DNA from: Thermoguttaceae bacterium
Lineage (GTDB): Bacteria; Planctomycetota; Planctomycetia; Pirellulales; Thermoguttaceae
Direction of reading: 5' to 3'
Length of the DNA stretch: 64,000 bases
Assembly: GCA_017441605.1 (NCBI GenBank)
Contig: JAFRXD010000062.1
Coordinates: forward strand, 29,586-93,585
Program-made: the position numbers and the translations under genes
Part shown: piece after piece, positions 44,107 through 53,168 of the stretch
Layout of the letters: the number at the start of each line of letters is the position of its first letter
Position numbering within the stretch: position 1 is the first letter of the stretch
Notes under the pieces: model-generated
Told to the model about the DNA's origin: nothing
Databases searched by the model: none
What the model saw: the letters and a program-made list of their open reading frames with translations, nothing else

Positions 44107-44400
44107 GACGCGGAAAGTTACGTTGTCGAATACGGAACGAGCGCGACGTTCGACGGAGTCTCGACGAGAACCTACCCGACCTCGGGCGTTAAGACGATTT
44201 CCGGCTTGACTTCCGGAACGACCTACTACTTCCGCGTCAAGGCGGTTTCGGAACAATACGGCGACTCCGAATGGACCGCTATTTCGACCGCGACCAAGAC
44301 TGGAGCCAAATCTTCCAATTCCAACTCGGCGTTTGAGAACTACTTCGACGACGAGTTGGAAGAATTCTGGGACGTCCTCGCGGAATCGCTAGAGAAGTAG
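44107..44400 (+). pseudogene. Detached C-terminus of the truncated FN3 protein
   Basis: Same frame as 39727-44106. It completes the interrupted FN3 repeat (DAESYVVEYGTSATF ... TISGLTSGTTYYFRVKA) and ends NSAFENYFDDELEEFWDVLA plus ESLEK. The paralogue at 44500-48243 has alanine where the stop stands, and one base change from GAA would explain it. Without readthrough this part would be lost. Confidence 0.8.
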
Positions 44401-44425
44401 TTCCGCGACTCCTTCGTAATTTGAT

Positions 44426-44463
44426 CCCGACGGGCGCTGGCCAAACCCGCGCTCGTCGGGTTT
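44426..44463 (+). terminator. Probable terminator of the PPC/FN3 gene
   Basis: CCCGACGGGCGC (44426-44437) pairs with GCGCTCGTCGGG (44449-44460) with one G-U pair, followed by TTT. The T tract is weak. Confidence 0.6.
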
Positions 44464-44499
44464 CGCTATGATTCATTTTCCTATGCGACCCAACGAGCC

Positions 44500-47400
44500 A
44501 TGAAAACAAACTTCCTCCAATCCAAACCCAAATCCCCAAAAACCCGCCTTTCCCGAGTCGAAGCGCTAGAAGAGCGCCAACTCCTCAGCGCGACTCCTTA
44601 TGAAAATTACGCGTCCGAAACGGCGCTCGTCGCCGCGCCGCTCGTCGACTCCGCCGCTCTCGTTCAAGCCGAGGATCTCGAAGCGCCCGAGACGCCGCTC
44701 GTTACGACCGGAACCACTTGGACGGTGACGTCCACCTCCGACGATATGGTCCAAGGAACGATTCGCTACGCGATCGCGAACAGTCGGGACGGCGACACGA
44801 TTACTTTCGCGCAATCCCTCAAAGGGAAAACGATTACCCTAACGGGAACGCATTTGTCGATTGTCTACGATATAACGATCGACGCCTCTTCGATCTGGGA
44901 CTCGGCGAACAATAAACCCGGCGTAACGATCGACGCCGACGACGAATCGCGAGTTTTCTATATCGTCGCCGACGCGGAGTTGATCGGGTTGAATATCGCT
45001 TGGGGCTATTCGACCGGCAACGGGGGCGCTATTTACGCGAACGGCGATATTGAATTGACGAACTGTTGGATTCGCGATAGCGAAGCGGACGGCAACGGAG
45101 GCGGTATTTTCGTTTACGACGGAACAACGACGCTAACGAACTGTTACGTTTACGATAATATGGCGTCCAAGGGGGGCGGGGTAATGGTCGACGACGTCGC
45201 CGAGCTTATCGCGACGGGAACGACGTTCAAGGACAACGAATCAACCAATGGCAACGGCGGCGGGATTTACGTCAACGAGGAGGCGGAGGCGTCGTTGACA
45301 AATTGCCAAGTGATTTCGAACGTTTCCTCGAAACACGGCGGCGGGATTTACTCCAACAAGGGGGACGTTACCGTCGAGCGGTGCGTTATTCGCGATAATT
45401 CCGCCGAAAAACGAGGGGGCGGACTTCGGCTTAACGGCGGCGACGCTAGGGTGGAAAACACGCTTATTATTGGCAACTCCGCGTCCTACGGAGGCGGGAT
45501 AAACACTTCGGCGGAAGCGGATTTCCGCAATTGCACCATCGCTAAGAACACCGCCTCGGGCGCCGGAGGAGGAATTTACGTCCGCGACAAGACGACCCGG
45601 ATGATCAACTCGATCTTGGTTCTTAACGAGGCCGATAACAACGTCAACGCCTTCGTGCACTACTCGGAATCTGTAACCGATATTGAGTCGGGCGAAACGA
45701 CCGAGGTTTACGATCCTCATTTTCGCGCCGATCGAACTTTGTCCACTTACAAAAACTGGGAAAACAAAAACGACGCCGGGATTGTCAATTACGTTTACAA
45801 CGCGTCGCTTCCGTTGTTTGTCGATCCGAACAACAACGATTTCCATCTCGCCGCGAATTCGCAAGCGCTCGACGTTGGCAACGACGACGATTGGTTTGTT
45901 TCTAGCCTCGATCTAGACGGCAATACTAGAGTTCAAAACGGGAGTCTCGATCTAGGCTGCTACGAGCGCGTCGGCGCCCTCGCGACCCCCACCGTCGCCT
46001 ATTCCACCACCAAAACCGCCCTCGTTCTCAATATTGGCGCGGTCGCCAACGCCGAGCAGTACGTCGTCCAATACGCGACGAATTCTAGCTTTACGTCGGC
46101 GACGACGAAGACCTATACCACCGCCGGGTCCAAGACGATCTCCGGGCTGACTTCCGGAACGACCTACTACGTTCGCGTCAAGGCGTCGTCGTCGACCTTA
46201 ACCGATTCCGCGTGGAAGACCTTCACCGCGACGACCCCCGCCGATTCCCACGCCGCGCCGACCCTTACCGTGTCGACCGGGTCGGCGAGCTCGATCGTCG
46301 TTAAGATCGGAACCGTCGCGAACGCCGAGAGCTACGTTCTGGAATACGCGAAGAACTCGAGTTTTACGTCGGCGACGACGAAGACCTATACCTCCGCGGG
46401 GTCGAAGACGATTACCGGGCTGACCGCCTCGACGACCTACTATTTCCGCGTTAAGGCGACGTCGACGAACCTCGGCGATTCCGGGTGGACCACCGCGAGC
46501 GCGAAGACTTCGGCGTCGACGACCCCGACCCTCGCCACTCCGACCCTTTCGGCGACTTCAACGACCGCAAGCTCCGTTACCCTGAGCGTTGGAAGCGTCG
46601 CGAACGCGACGAGCTACGTCCTGCAATACGCGACGAATTCCAGCTTTACCTCCTCGACGTCAAAGACTTATACTTCCGCCGGGTCGAAGACGATTAGCGG
46701 TTTGAGCGCTTCGACGACCTACTATTTCCGCGTCAAGGCGACCGCGGCGAATTATACCGACTCCGCCTACAAATCGGTTTCCGCCAAGACCCAGGCCGCC
46801 GGACCGCCCCTCGCGACCCCCGCGATCTCGCTGTCCGGAACCAATTCCGCGATCGTGATCAAAATCGACGCGGTAACCGGCGCCGAGAAGTACGTCGTCG
46901 ACTATTCGACCAGCTCCGCCTTCGCGAGCGTTACGACGAAAACCTATTCGTCGGCGGGCGTTAAGACGATCTCCGGGCTAACCGCCGGCAAATGGTACTA
47001 CGTCCGCGTCAAGGCGACCGCGACGGACCGTCAGGACTCCCCGGTCGCAACGGGGAAGGCGTACACCGGCGGGCGCGTCGCGATGCCGGCGGTTTCCGCG
47101 TCGGCGGTCAAAACGGCGATCGTGCTCAATATCAAAGAGGTCGCCAACGGGGACAAATACGTCGTCGAGTACGGTCTAAAATCGGACTACTCCGACGCGA
47201 CGTCGAAAACGTTTAGCGCCGGCGTGAGAACCCTTTCCGGGCTGACGTTCGGCAAGACCTACTATATTCGCGTCAAGGCGACTTCGACCGTCGCGAACGA
47301 CTCGATGTGGAACGAATTGACGTTCGCCGCCGGGCAGCTCGCGACCCCCTCCGCCGCCGTGATGAAGACCGATAGCTCCTCGATCAACGTCAAGTGCTGG

Positions 47401-48243
47401 AACTCCGCCAACGCGTCCGGATTCGAGGTCAAATACGCGACTAAAGCCGATTTCTCCGACGCCAAGACCGTCAAGAAGACCGGAACCGCGTCTATTACGA
47501 TTCCGAATCTTAATCCCAAGACGAAGTACTATCTCTCGGCTCGCGCTTTGGGCGACAACGTTTCCCGCGTCAACTCCAATTGGACGACGACTTTTACCGC
47601 GACGACCAAGGAGTCCGAGCCTTTGCCGACTCCGGCGACCCCGACCGTCTCCGCCGCAAAAACCTCCGTCGTCGTTAATTTCGCCGCCGTCGCCAAGGCG
47701 ACCGGATACGTCCTCGAATACGGAACCGATTCGACCTTTAAAACCTGCGCGAGCAAGACTTACACTAGCGCGGGGGCCAAGACGATCTCCGGGCTTAAAC
47801 AAGGAACCGTCTATTACTTCCGTCTCAAGGCGACCGGAACCGGCTACTCCGACTCCGCTTGGCGCCGGTTCGACGCGAAGACGCTCGGAGGGCCCGACGC
47901 CCCGACCGTTACCGCGACCGTTACCAAAACCGCGGTCGTTCTCAATATCGGCGCCGTCGCGAGCGCCTCGAGCTACGTCGTTCAGTACTCCACAAAATCG
48001 ACGTTCGCTTCCGCCGCCGAGAAGACCTACGCTAGCGCGGGGGTTAAGACGATTTCCGGCTTGACTTCCGGAACGACTTACTATTTCCGCGTCAAAGCGG
48101 TCTCCGATACGATCGGGGAGTCCAACTGGACGATCGTTAAAACGACGACTAATTCGGGCTTGCCCAAGGCGAGCGCCAACGACTCCGTTTTCGAGAATTA
48201 CTTCGACGACGAGTCGGAGGAATTCTGGGAGCTCTTGGCGTAG
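44500..48243 (+). CDS. LEPR-XLL exported beta-helix / fibronectin-III repeat surface protein
   Basis: 1247 residues. Signature SRVEALEERQLLSATPYE (about 18-35). Residues 70-480 are a beta-helix with repeated NGGG[IV][YF]V motifs (GNGGAIYANG, GNGGGIFVYD, GNGGGIYVNE, HGGGIYSNKG, GAGGGIYVRD). Residues 490-1215 hold about eight FN3 repeats of the same subfamily as in the previous gene, with long stretches of near-identical DNA between and within the two genes. The tail reads ANDSVFENYFDDESEEFWEL then LA. Probably an adhesin or matrix protein. It is the fourth LEPR-XLL gene in a row; terminator at 48284. Confidence 0.86.
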   Translation: MKTNFLQSKPKSPKTRLSRVEALEERQLLSATPYENYASETALVAAPLVDSAALVQAEDLEAPETPLVTTGTTWTVTSTSDDMVQGTIRYAIANSRDGDTITFAQSLKGKTITLTGTHLSIVYDITIDASSIWDSANNKPGVTIDADDESRVFYIVADAELIGLNIAWGYSTGNGGAIYANGDIELTNCWIRDSEADGNGGGIFVYDGTTTLTNCYVYDNMASKGGGVMVDDVAELIATGTTFKDNESTNGNGGGIYVNEEAEASLTNCQVISNVSSKHGGGIYSNKGDVTVERCVIRDNSAEKRGGGLRLNGGDARVENTLIIGNSASYGGGINTSAEADFRNCTIAKNTASGAGGGIYVRDKTTRMINSILVLNEADNNVNAFVHYSESVTDIESGETTEVYDPHFRADRTLSTYKNWENKNDAGIVNYVYNASLPLFVDPNNNDFHLAANSQALDVGNDDDWFVSSLDLDGNTRVQNGSLDLGCYERVGALATPTVAYSTTKTALVLNIGAVANAEQYVVQYATNSSFTSATTKTYTTAGSKTISGLTSGTTYYVRVKASSSTLTDSAWKTFTATTPADSHAAPTLTVSTGSASSIVVKIGTVANAESYVLEYAKNSSFTSATTKTYTSAGSKTITGLTASTTYYFRVKATSTNLGDSGWTTASAKTSASTTPTLATPTLSATSTTASSVTLSVGSVANATSYVLQYATNSSFTSSTSKTYTSAGSKTISGLSASTTYYFRVKATAANYTDSAYKSVSAKTQAAGPPLATPAISLSGTNSAIVIKIDAVTGAEKYVVDYSTSSAFASVTTKTYSSAGVKTISGLTAGKWYYVRVKATATDRQDSPVATGKAYTGGRVAMPAVSASAVKTAIVLNIKEVANGDKYVVEYGLKSDYSDATSKTFSAGVRTLSGLTFGKTYYIRVKATSTVANDSMWNELTFAAGQLATPSAAVMKTDSSSINVKCWNSANASGFEVKYATKADFSDAKTVKKTGTASITIPNLNPKTKYYLSARALGDNVSRVNSNWTTTFTATTKESEPLPTPATPTVSAAKTSVVVNFAAVAKATGYVLEYGTDSTFKTCASKTYTSAGAKTISGLKQGTVYYFRLKATGTGYSDSAWRRFDAKTLGGPDAPTVTATVTKTAVVLNIGAVASASSYVVQYSTKSTFASAAEKTYASAGVKTISGLTSGTTYYFRVKAVSDTIGESNWTIVKTTTNSGLPKASANDSVFENYFDDESEEFWELLA

Positions 48244-48283
48244 GACGTCGGCGAGCGCTTTTTCCGCGTCTCCCCAACTCGAG

Positions 48284-48320
48284 CGGCTCCGCGTCGTCTA
48301 TCGGCGCGGGGCCGTTTTTT
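48284..48320 (+). terminator. Intrinsic terminator after the beta-helix/FN3 gene
   Basis: CGGCTCCGCG (48284-48293) pairs with CGCGGGGCCG (48305-48314) with one G-U pair, then six T. Confidence 0.85.
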
Positions 48321-48348
48321 ATCGGGATTCCCGCTCGCTAGAAGGGGG

Positions 48349-48377
48349 TTGTTTTTCGTTCGCCGATCGGTTACAAT
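48349..48377 (+). promoter_or_regulatory. Promoter of the diheme-FGE gene
   Basis: TTGTTT (48349-48354), a 17-base spacer and TACAAT (48372-48377), about 50 bases before the ATG. A GCGAAA / TTTCGC hairpin sits at the likely transcript start. Confidence 0.55.
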
Positions 48378-48425
48378 GTCGCGAAAGCGCGGTTTTCGCG
48401 CCCAACGCAAATTGGAGATCGAGGA

Positions 48426-51400
48426 ATGAGCCAACCCTTTCGCGCGTCGTCGCTTATCGTTGCGGCGGCGCTAGTCGTCGCGGCGTCGAGCGCCGTCTTT
48501 GGAGCCAACGACGGGTCGCCGGATCCCGTCGCGATTCGGCTCGCCGTCGAGGATTTGGCGGAAACGTTCGGGGAAGAGTACCCCGACGCGGACGCGTTTT
48601 TGGCCGAGTTGGACGCGCTCGAGGCCGAGCCCGACTCGCCCGAGCGATCCGAAAAGCTGCTCGCGCTGCAAAAGCGCGCGCTCCTGGCGCCTCCCCTGCT
48701 GAGGAATCGGCGGATTCTCGCGATTAAGCGAGGGCGCGACCAAATCGCGACCCCGACTCTCAACGCGTACGTAACCGAGGACGTCCCGAAAAATATCGCG
48801 TCGCAAATCGTGTCGATCGACCCGGCGACCGGGGAGCGCGAGGTTCTCTACGACCCCGGCGATAAGACGATCCTCGATTTGGACCTGGAATTCGACGGGG
48901 ATCGGCTCATGTTCTCGTCCCCCGGCGGGAACGGGCGGTGGGCGCTTTGGGAGCTCGACTTGGCGTCGAAGGACGTCGCGGGGTCGGCGAAACAGCTTTC
49001 TCCGGACCTGGACGAAATCGATTTTTTCGACTCGTGCTATCTCCCGGACGGGGACGTCGTTTACGGGTCGAACGCGACGTTCCAAGGGCTTCCGTGCGAG
49101 TCGGGGCGCAAGCAGATGGCGCTCCTCTACCGAATGAACCCGGAAACCAAAGAGATTCGCCAGCTTACGTTCGAGCAGGACAGCGACTGGTGCCCGACGA
49201 TGATGGAAAACGGCCGGGTCATGTACTTGCGCTGGGAGTACACCGACACGCCCCACTTCTTCTATCGGATTCTCTTCTCGATGAATCCCGACGGCACAAA
49301 TCAAACCGCGGTCTACGGTTCCAATTCCTACTGGCCGAACTCCCTGTTCTACGCGAAGCCGATTCCCGGGGATCCGGAGCGGTTCGTCGGGGTGGTCTCG
49401 GGGCACCACGTCGGCCGCCCCGGGCGCATGATTCTCTTCGACCCGCGACTCGGGCGCCATGAGACCGAGGGCGTCGTTCAATCGATCCCCGGGCGAGAGG
49501 ACGTCGTCGAGAACGAGATCCAGGACTACCTCTATCAGAACCGATGGCCCAAGTTCTTGCAAATCGATCCGTTGGGAACGAGCGACGAGGACGGCGCCGG
49601 GCGGTATTTTCTCGCGAGCGCGAATCGCGGGAACGGGTGGGGGATCTGGCTGGTCGACGTTTTCGACAATATGACGCCGATCGTTCTGGAAGAGGACGCC
49701 GCCCACACCGACCCGATTCTCCTCGCCCCGCGCGAGCGACCCCCGGTTCTGGCGGAGCGAACGAACCCGAACCAAGAGGACGCGTCGGTCTTTTTGGCGG
49801 ACGTCTATTTCGGGCAAGGGCTTCCGGACGTTCCGCGCGGGGCGATCAAGGCGCTGCGCGTTTTCGAGTACCACTTCGCGTACCCGTTCTCGGGGCACAA
49901 CGACGTGGTCGGGATCGAGAGCTCTTGGGACGTCAAGCGCGTTTTGGGAACGGTTCCGGTCGAGGAGGACGGGAGCGCCGCGTTCCGAATCCCGGCGAAC
50001 GTTCCGGTCGCGATCCAGCCGCTCGACGCCGAGGGGCGCGCGGTTCAGCTCATGCGCAGTTGGCTGGTCGGGAAGAAAGGGGAGTCGGTCTCGTGCTTCG
50101 GATGCCACGAAAACGCGAACGATATTTCCCCGACCGCGCGAACGATCGCCAGCGCCATCGACCCTCGACCGCTAACTCCTCCGGACGGCGGAACGGTTCG
50201 CGGGTTCGACTTCCTGCGCGAGGTCCAGCCGGTTCTCGACAAGTATTGCGTAGGTTGCCACGACGGCTCGCGCGAGTCGCGAGAGCGTTTCGGGCTTTCG
50301 GAAACCCGCGTATTTCCTAATTTTAAGGATTACGCGCTCGAGACGGTCGAGGACGGGGCGCAGCGGCAAATCGGGCCGTTCTATCGGAGCTATATCGCGC
50401 TGCGACCGTACGTAAGCGCGCCCGGCCCCGAGAGCGACGTCCATATCTTCCAGCCCGGCGAGTACCATGCCTCCGCGTCTCCGTTGGTCCAGCTCTTGCG
50501 CAAAGGGCACAAGAACGTCCAACTGGACGACGCGAGCCTGCGCAAGCTCTACGAATGGATCGACTTAAACGCGCCTTGCTACGGGACCTGGACCGAGGCG
50601 CATCGGCATTGGCAAAACAAGGTGTTGCTCGACTGGATGCAAATCGACCACCCGAAGCAGATGGCGTCGATCGCGAAGTATCGGGAGTTGCGCAAAACGT
50701 ACTCCAAATTGTTCGCGGGCGTCGAGGAGGACCCGGAGGGGGACGCGGTCGACGAGCTCGCGCAATACGAGGCGGTCGAGAAGCGCCGCGCGGAGAACCC
50801 GCCGATCGTTCCCGAGCCGGAAGCCCTTCCGAAATTTAAATTTAAGATCCCCGAAAACTACGACCCGCTCGACTCCCCGGAAAAAGCCCGCGCGCGGCAG
50901 ATCGCGACGGCGCCCGGGGGAATCGTCGGGAAATCGCTGGCGCTGGGGGACGGAGTCGAGCTCGACTTGCGCTGGATCCCGAGCGGAGATTTTGAGTTCG
51001 GCTCGAACGACGAGTCGCGCGCGGAATATCCGAAGCGCCCGGTTCGGGTGGAGAAGGGGTTCTGGCTCGGCGCGACCGAGATAACGAACGCGCAGTGGGC
51101 GCTCTTCGAGCCGGCGCACGACTCGCGGTACGTCGACGAGTTGACGAAAGACCACGCGCGACCCGGGCTTCCCGCGAATTTGCCGAACCAGCCGGTCAGT
51201 CGGGTCGGGTTCGACAAGGCGGAGGCGTTCTGCCGCTGGCTCGACGCGAAGTTGAAGGAGAGCGGCGCGATTCCGGAGGACTGGGAAGTCCGGCTGCCGA
51301 CCGAGGTCGAGTGGGAATACGCCGCCCGCGCCGGGTCGACGACCCCGTTCCCGTTCGGGGGATACGACGCCGATTTCGCAAATTTCGCGAATTTGGCGGA

Positions 51401-51776
51401 CAAATCCCTGACCAAAATGAAAGTGGGGCAGGGCTCGGTCGACTACTGGCGGAAAGCGCAAGTCGACGACGGAGCGATCGCGATTTGCGACGTCGGGCGC
51501 TACGCCCCGAACGCGCTCGGGCTTCGCGATATGTTCGGGAACGTCGCGGAGCTGACCGAGTCCCCTTGGACCGACTACGGGTTCGAGGTCGATCCGACCG
51601 GTTCGACGCGTCCGAGCGACAAGCCGGGCGAGCTCGAGCGAACCGAGCGCGTCGTGAAGGGCGGGAGCTGGAAGGACTGGCCGGAGCGCGCCTCCGCTTC
51701 CTTCCGAACGCCGGTAATTCCGTATTTCCGCGCGGCGGACGTCGGACTCCGGGTCGTCGTCGCCCCGAAGCGGTAG
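48426..51776 (+). CDS. Exported HzsA-like diheme protein with C-terminal FGE/SUMF1 domain
   Basis: 1116 residues with a signal peptide (LIVAAALVVAASSAVFGAND). Residues ~130-460 are a TolB/propeller-like region (SIDPATGEREVLYDPG, LYRMNPETKEIRQLTFEQDS), similar in layout to the hydrazine synthase alpha-subunit family, which is widespread in planctomycetes that do not perform anammox. Two c-type heme sites are present: CFGCH at 557-561 and CVGCH at 608-612. The C-terminal 275 residues are an FGE/SUMF1 domain (GFWLGATEITNAQWALFEP, VRLPTEVEWEYAARAG, GNVAELTESPW). It probably works in redox chemistry in the periplasm; the substrate is unknown, and the heme sites could serve electron transfer only. 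Confidence 0.87.
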   Translation: MSQPFRASSLIVAAALVVAASSAVFGANDGSPDPVAIRLAVEDLAETFGEEYPDADAFLAELDALEAEPDSPERSEKLLALQKRALLAPPLLRNRRILAIKRGRDQIATPTLNAYVTEDVPKNIASQIVSIDPATGEREVLYDPGDKTILDLDLEFDGDRLMFSSPGGNGRWALWELDLASKDVAGSAKQLSPDLDEIDFFDSCYLPDGDVVYGSNATFQGLPCESGRKQMALLYRMNPETKEIRQLTFEQDSDWCPTMMENGRVMYLRWEYTDTPHFFYRILFSMNPDGTNQTAVYGSNSYWPNSLFYAKPIPGDPERFVGVVSGHHVGRPGRMILFDPRLGRHETEGVVQSIPGREDVVENEIQDYLYQNRWPKFLQIDPLGTSDEDGAGRYFLASANRGNGWGIWLVDVFDNMTPIVLEEDAAHTDPILLAPRERPPVLAERTNPNQEDASVFLADVYFGQGLPDVPRGAIKALRVFEYHFAYPFSGHNDVVGIESSWDVKRVLGTVPVEEDGSAAFRIPANVPVAIQPLDAEGRAVQLMRSWLVGKKGESVSCFGCHENANDISPTARTIASAIDPRPLTPPDGGTVRGFDFLREVQPVLDKYCVGCHDGSRESRERFGLSETRVFPNFKDYALETVEDGAQRQIGPFYRSYIALRPYVSAPGPESDVHIFQPGEYHASASPLVQLLRKGHKNVQLDDASLRKLYEWIDLNAPCYGTWTEAHRHWQNKVLLDWMQIDHPKQMASIAKYRELRKTYSKLFAGVEEDPEGDAVDELAQYEAVEKRRAENPPIVPEPEALPKFKFKIPENYDPLDSPEKARARQIATAPGGIVGKSLALGDGVELDLRWIPSGDFEFGSNDESRAEYPKRPVRVEKGFWLGATEITNAQWALFEPAHDSRYVDELTKDHARPGLPANLPNQPVSRVGFDKAEAFCRWLDAKLKESGAIPEDWEVRLPTEVEWEYAARAGSTTPFPFGGYDADFANFANLADKSLTKMKVGQGSVDYWRKAQVDDGAIAICDVGRYAPNALGLRDMFGNVAELTESPWTDYGFEVDPTGSTRPSDKPGELERTERVVKGGSWKDWPERASASFRTPVIPYFRAADVGLRVVVAPKR

Positions 51777-51783
51777 GCGGCGC

Positions 51784-51811
51784 TTGTCGACCCGCCGATT
51801 CCGGTTATAAT
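51784..51811 (+). promoter_or_regulatory. Promoter of pfkA
   Basis: TTGTCG (51784-51789), a 16-base spacer and a perfect TATAAT (51806-51811). It lies between the stop of the preceding gene and a terminator hairpin, so a transcript from here would meet the hairpin within its first bases. Confidence 0.6.
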
Positions 51812-51822
51812 TCGCGCTAGTC

Positions 51823-51868
51823 GCGCGCTCGAGCCGATTCGAATCGAGTCGCTCGAGCGCGCTTTTTT
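51823..51868 (+). terminator. Intrinsic terminator between the diheme-FGE gene and pfkA
   Basis: GCGCGCTCGAG (51823-51833) pairs perfectly with CTCGAGCGCGC (51852-51862), an 11-base stem, followed by six T (51863-51868). It ends 24 bases before the pfkA ATG and lies downstream of the pfkA promoter, so it may also work as an attenuator. Confidence 0.85.
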
Positions 51869-51891
51869 ATCGGCGAACAACGGAGAGCGAG

Positions 51892-52875
51892 ATGAAGATC
51901 GGCGTTTTGTGCAGCGGCGGCGACGCGCCCGGGATGAACCCCTGTTTGCGCGCCATTATCCGAGCGGGGGAGAAGTACAACGATATTGTCGTCGGAATCC
52001 GGCGCGGTTACGAAGGGCTCCTGAAAGAGGATTTCTGGGGGGGCGTCGATCGGAAGATCGATCCGCGCGAGGTCTCCGGTCTGACGAGTCGCGGGGGCGC
52101 TTTTCTCAATAGCAGTCGGTGCAAGCGGATGATGGAGGAGGAAGGGCTGCGCGAGGCGGCGGAAATCCTGACGAACCATTGCTTCGACGCGCTCCTGACG
52201 ATCGGGGGGAACGGGACCCTCTCCGGGGCCCGCGACCTTTGCAAGTATTGGGACGGCCAGGTGATCGGATTGCCCGGCACGATCGACAACGACCTGATGG
52301 GCACCGACTACACGATCGGATTCGCGACCGCGGTTCAGACCGGGGTCGAGGCGATCGATAAACTGCGCGACACCGCGGGTAGCCACGATATGATGTTCGT
52401 GGTCGAGGTCATGGGGCGGCGTTGCGGCGATTTGGCGACTTGCATCGCGCTCGCGAGCGGGTGCGAAGTCGTCGCCGTGCCGGAGGTTAAGACGGAAATC
52501 ACGGAAATTATCGCCGACCTAAAGCGCTTTAAGGCCCTCGGGACGCGCTCGATCATTATGGTCGTCGCCGAAGGGGACGATTACGGCGGCGCCGCCGAAA
52601 TTATGAAAGGGCTCAAAGAGGCGGGCAGTCCGTTCGAGATGCGGTCCGTTATTCTTGGGCATATTCAGCGCGGAGGCGTTCCCGCCCCCGCCGATCGAAT
52701 TCTCGCCACGAAACTCGGATGTTTCGCCGTCGACGCCCTGCACCTCGGCGAGACCGGCAAAATGGCCGGGGAAATCGCCGGGAAGCTCGTGCTCTCCAAT
52801 TTCGACGAAGTCCTCGCCCAGCGACGCGACACCGCCGTCGATATGGTCAAAATGATCGAGCGCATGTCCATATAG
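51892..52875 (+). CDS. pfkA: 6-phosphofructokinase, ATP-dependent type
   Basis: 327 residues, the size of bacterial PfkA. It phosphorylates fructose 6-phosphate in glycolysis. Motifs: IGVLCSGGDAPGMNPCLRAI at the N-terminus; IGGNGTLSGA, where the Gly after Asn points to ATP rather than pyrophosphate as donor; catalytic PGTIDND; MGRRCGDLATCIALASG for fructose 6-phosphate; and LGHIQRGG-PAPADR. The canonical GGDGS is GGNGT, a minor change. GGAGAGCGAG precedes ATG 51892. Downstream lie a dispersed repeat and a short hairpin terminator. Confidence 0.95.
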   Translation: MKIGVLCSGGDAPGMNPCLRAIIRAGEKYNDIVVGIRRGYEGLLKEDFWGGVDRKIDPREVSGLTSRGGAFLNSSRCKRMMEEEGLREAAEILTNHCFDALLTIGGNGTLSGARDLCKYWDGQVIGLPGTIDNDLMGTDYTIGFATAVQTGVEAIDKLRDTAGSHDMMFVVEVMGRRCGDLATCIALASGCEVVAVPEVKTEITEIIADLKRFKALGTRSIIMVVAEGDDYGGAAEIMKGLKEAGSPFEMRSVILGHIQRGGVPAPADRILATKLGCFAVDALHLGETGKMAGEIAGKLVLSNFDEVLAQRRDTAVDMVKMIERMSI

Positions 52876-52896
52876 GGTCCGTGGCCGGACGGGCGG

Positions 52897-52947
52897 TTCG
52901 CGCTACCGCGCGGTTGGGTAAAAGAACCGAGCCCCCGTTGGGGGCTC
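52897..52947 (+). repeat. Dispersed intergenic repeat, copy 2, with terminator hairpin
   Basis: TTCGCGCTACCGCGCGG, then TTGGGTAAAAG and a GAGCCCCC (52929-52936) / GGGGGCTC (52940-52947) hairpin followed by TACTTTTA. It matches the element beside ilvC (6439-6486) in the same order. The hairpin probably terminates pfkA. Confidence 0.65.
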
Positions 52948-53088
52948 TACTTTTATAGAACGACTCTAGGGGCGGTTTGGTAGGCGACTTTAGTGGGCTC
53001 GTCGCGCTTTTCCGGCTCGGGGAGGTTGGGGGCGCCCCCGACAGAAACTCGCGCCGAGCCGATCGCGTCGCCGCGCCTCGCGCTCCAT

Positions 53089-53124
53089 TATAAAGAAAGC
53101 GCGCCCCGTTGGAAAGAGCGCGCT
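53089..53124 (-). terminator. Intrinsic terminator of the minus-strand membrane-protein operon
   Basis: Stem AGCGCGC (53098-53104) with GCGCGCT (53118-53124). On the minus strand TTTCTTTA follows. It lies 45 bases after the stop codon at 53169. Confidence 0.7.
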
Positions 53125-53168
53125 CGAAGAAACGGCGGTTTTTTGGGAAATTCCCGCCCGACGGGAGG

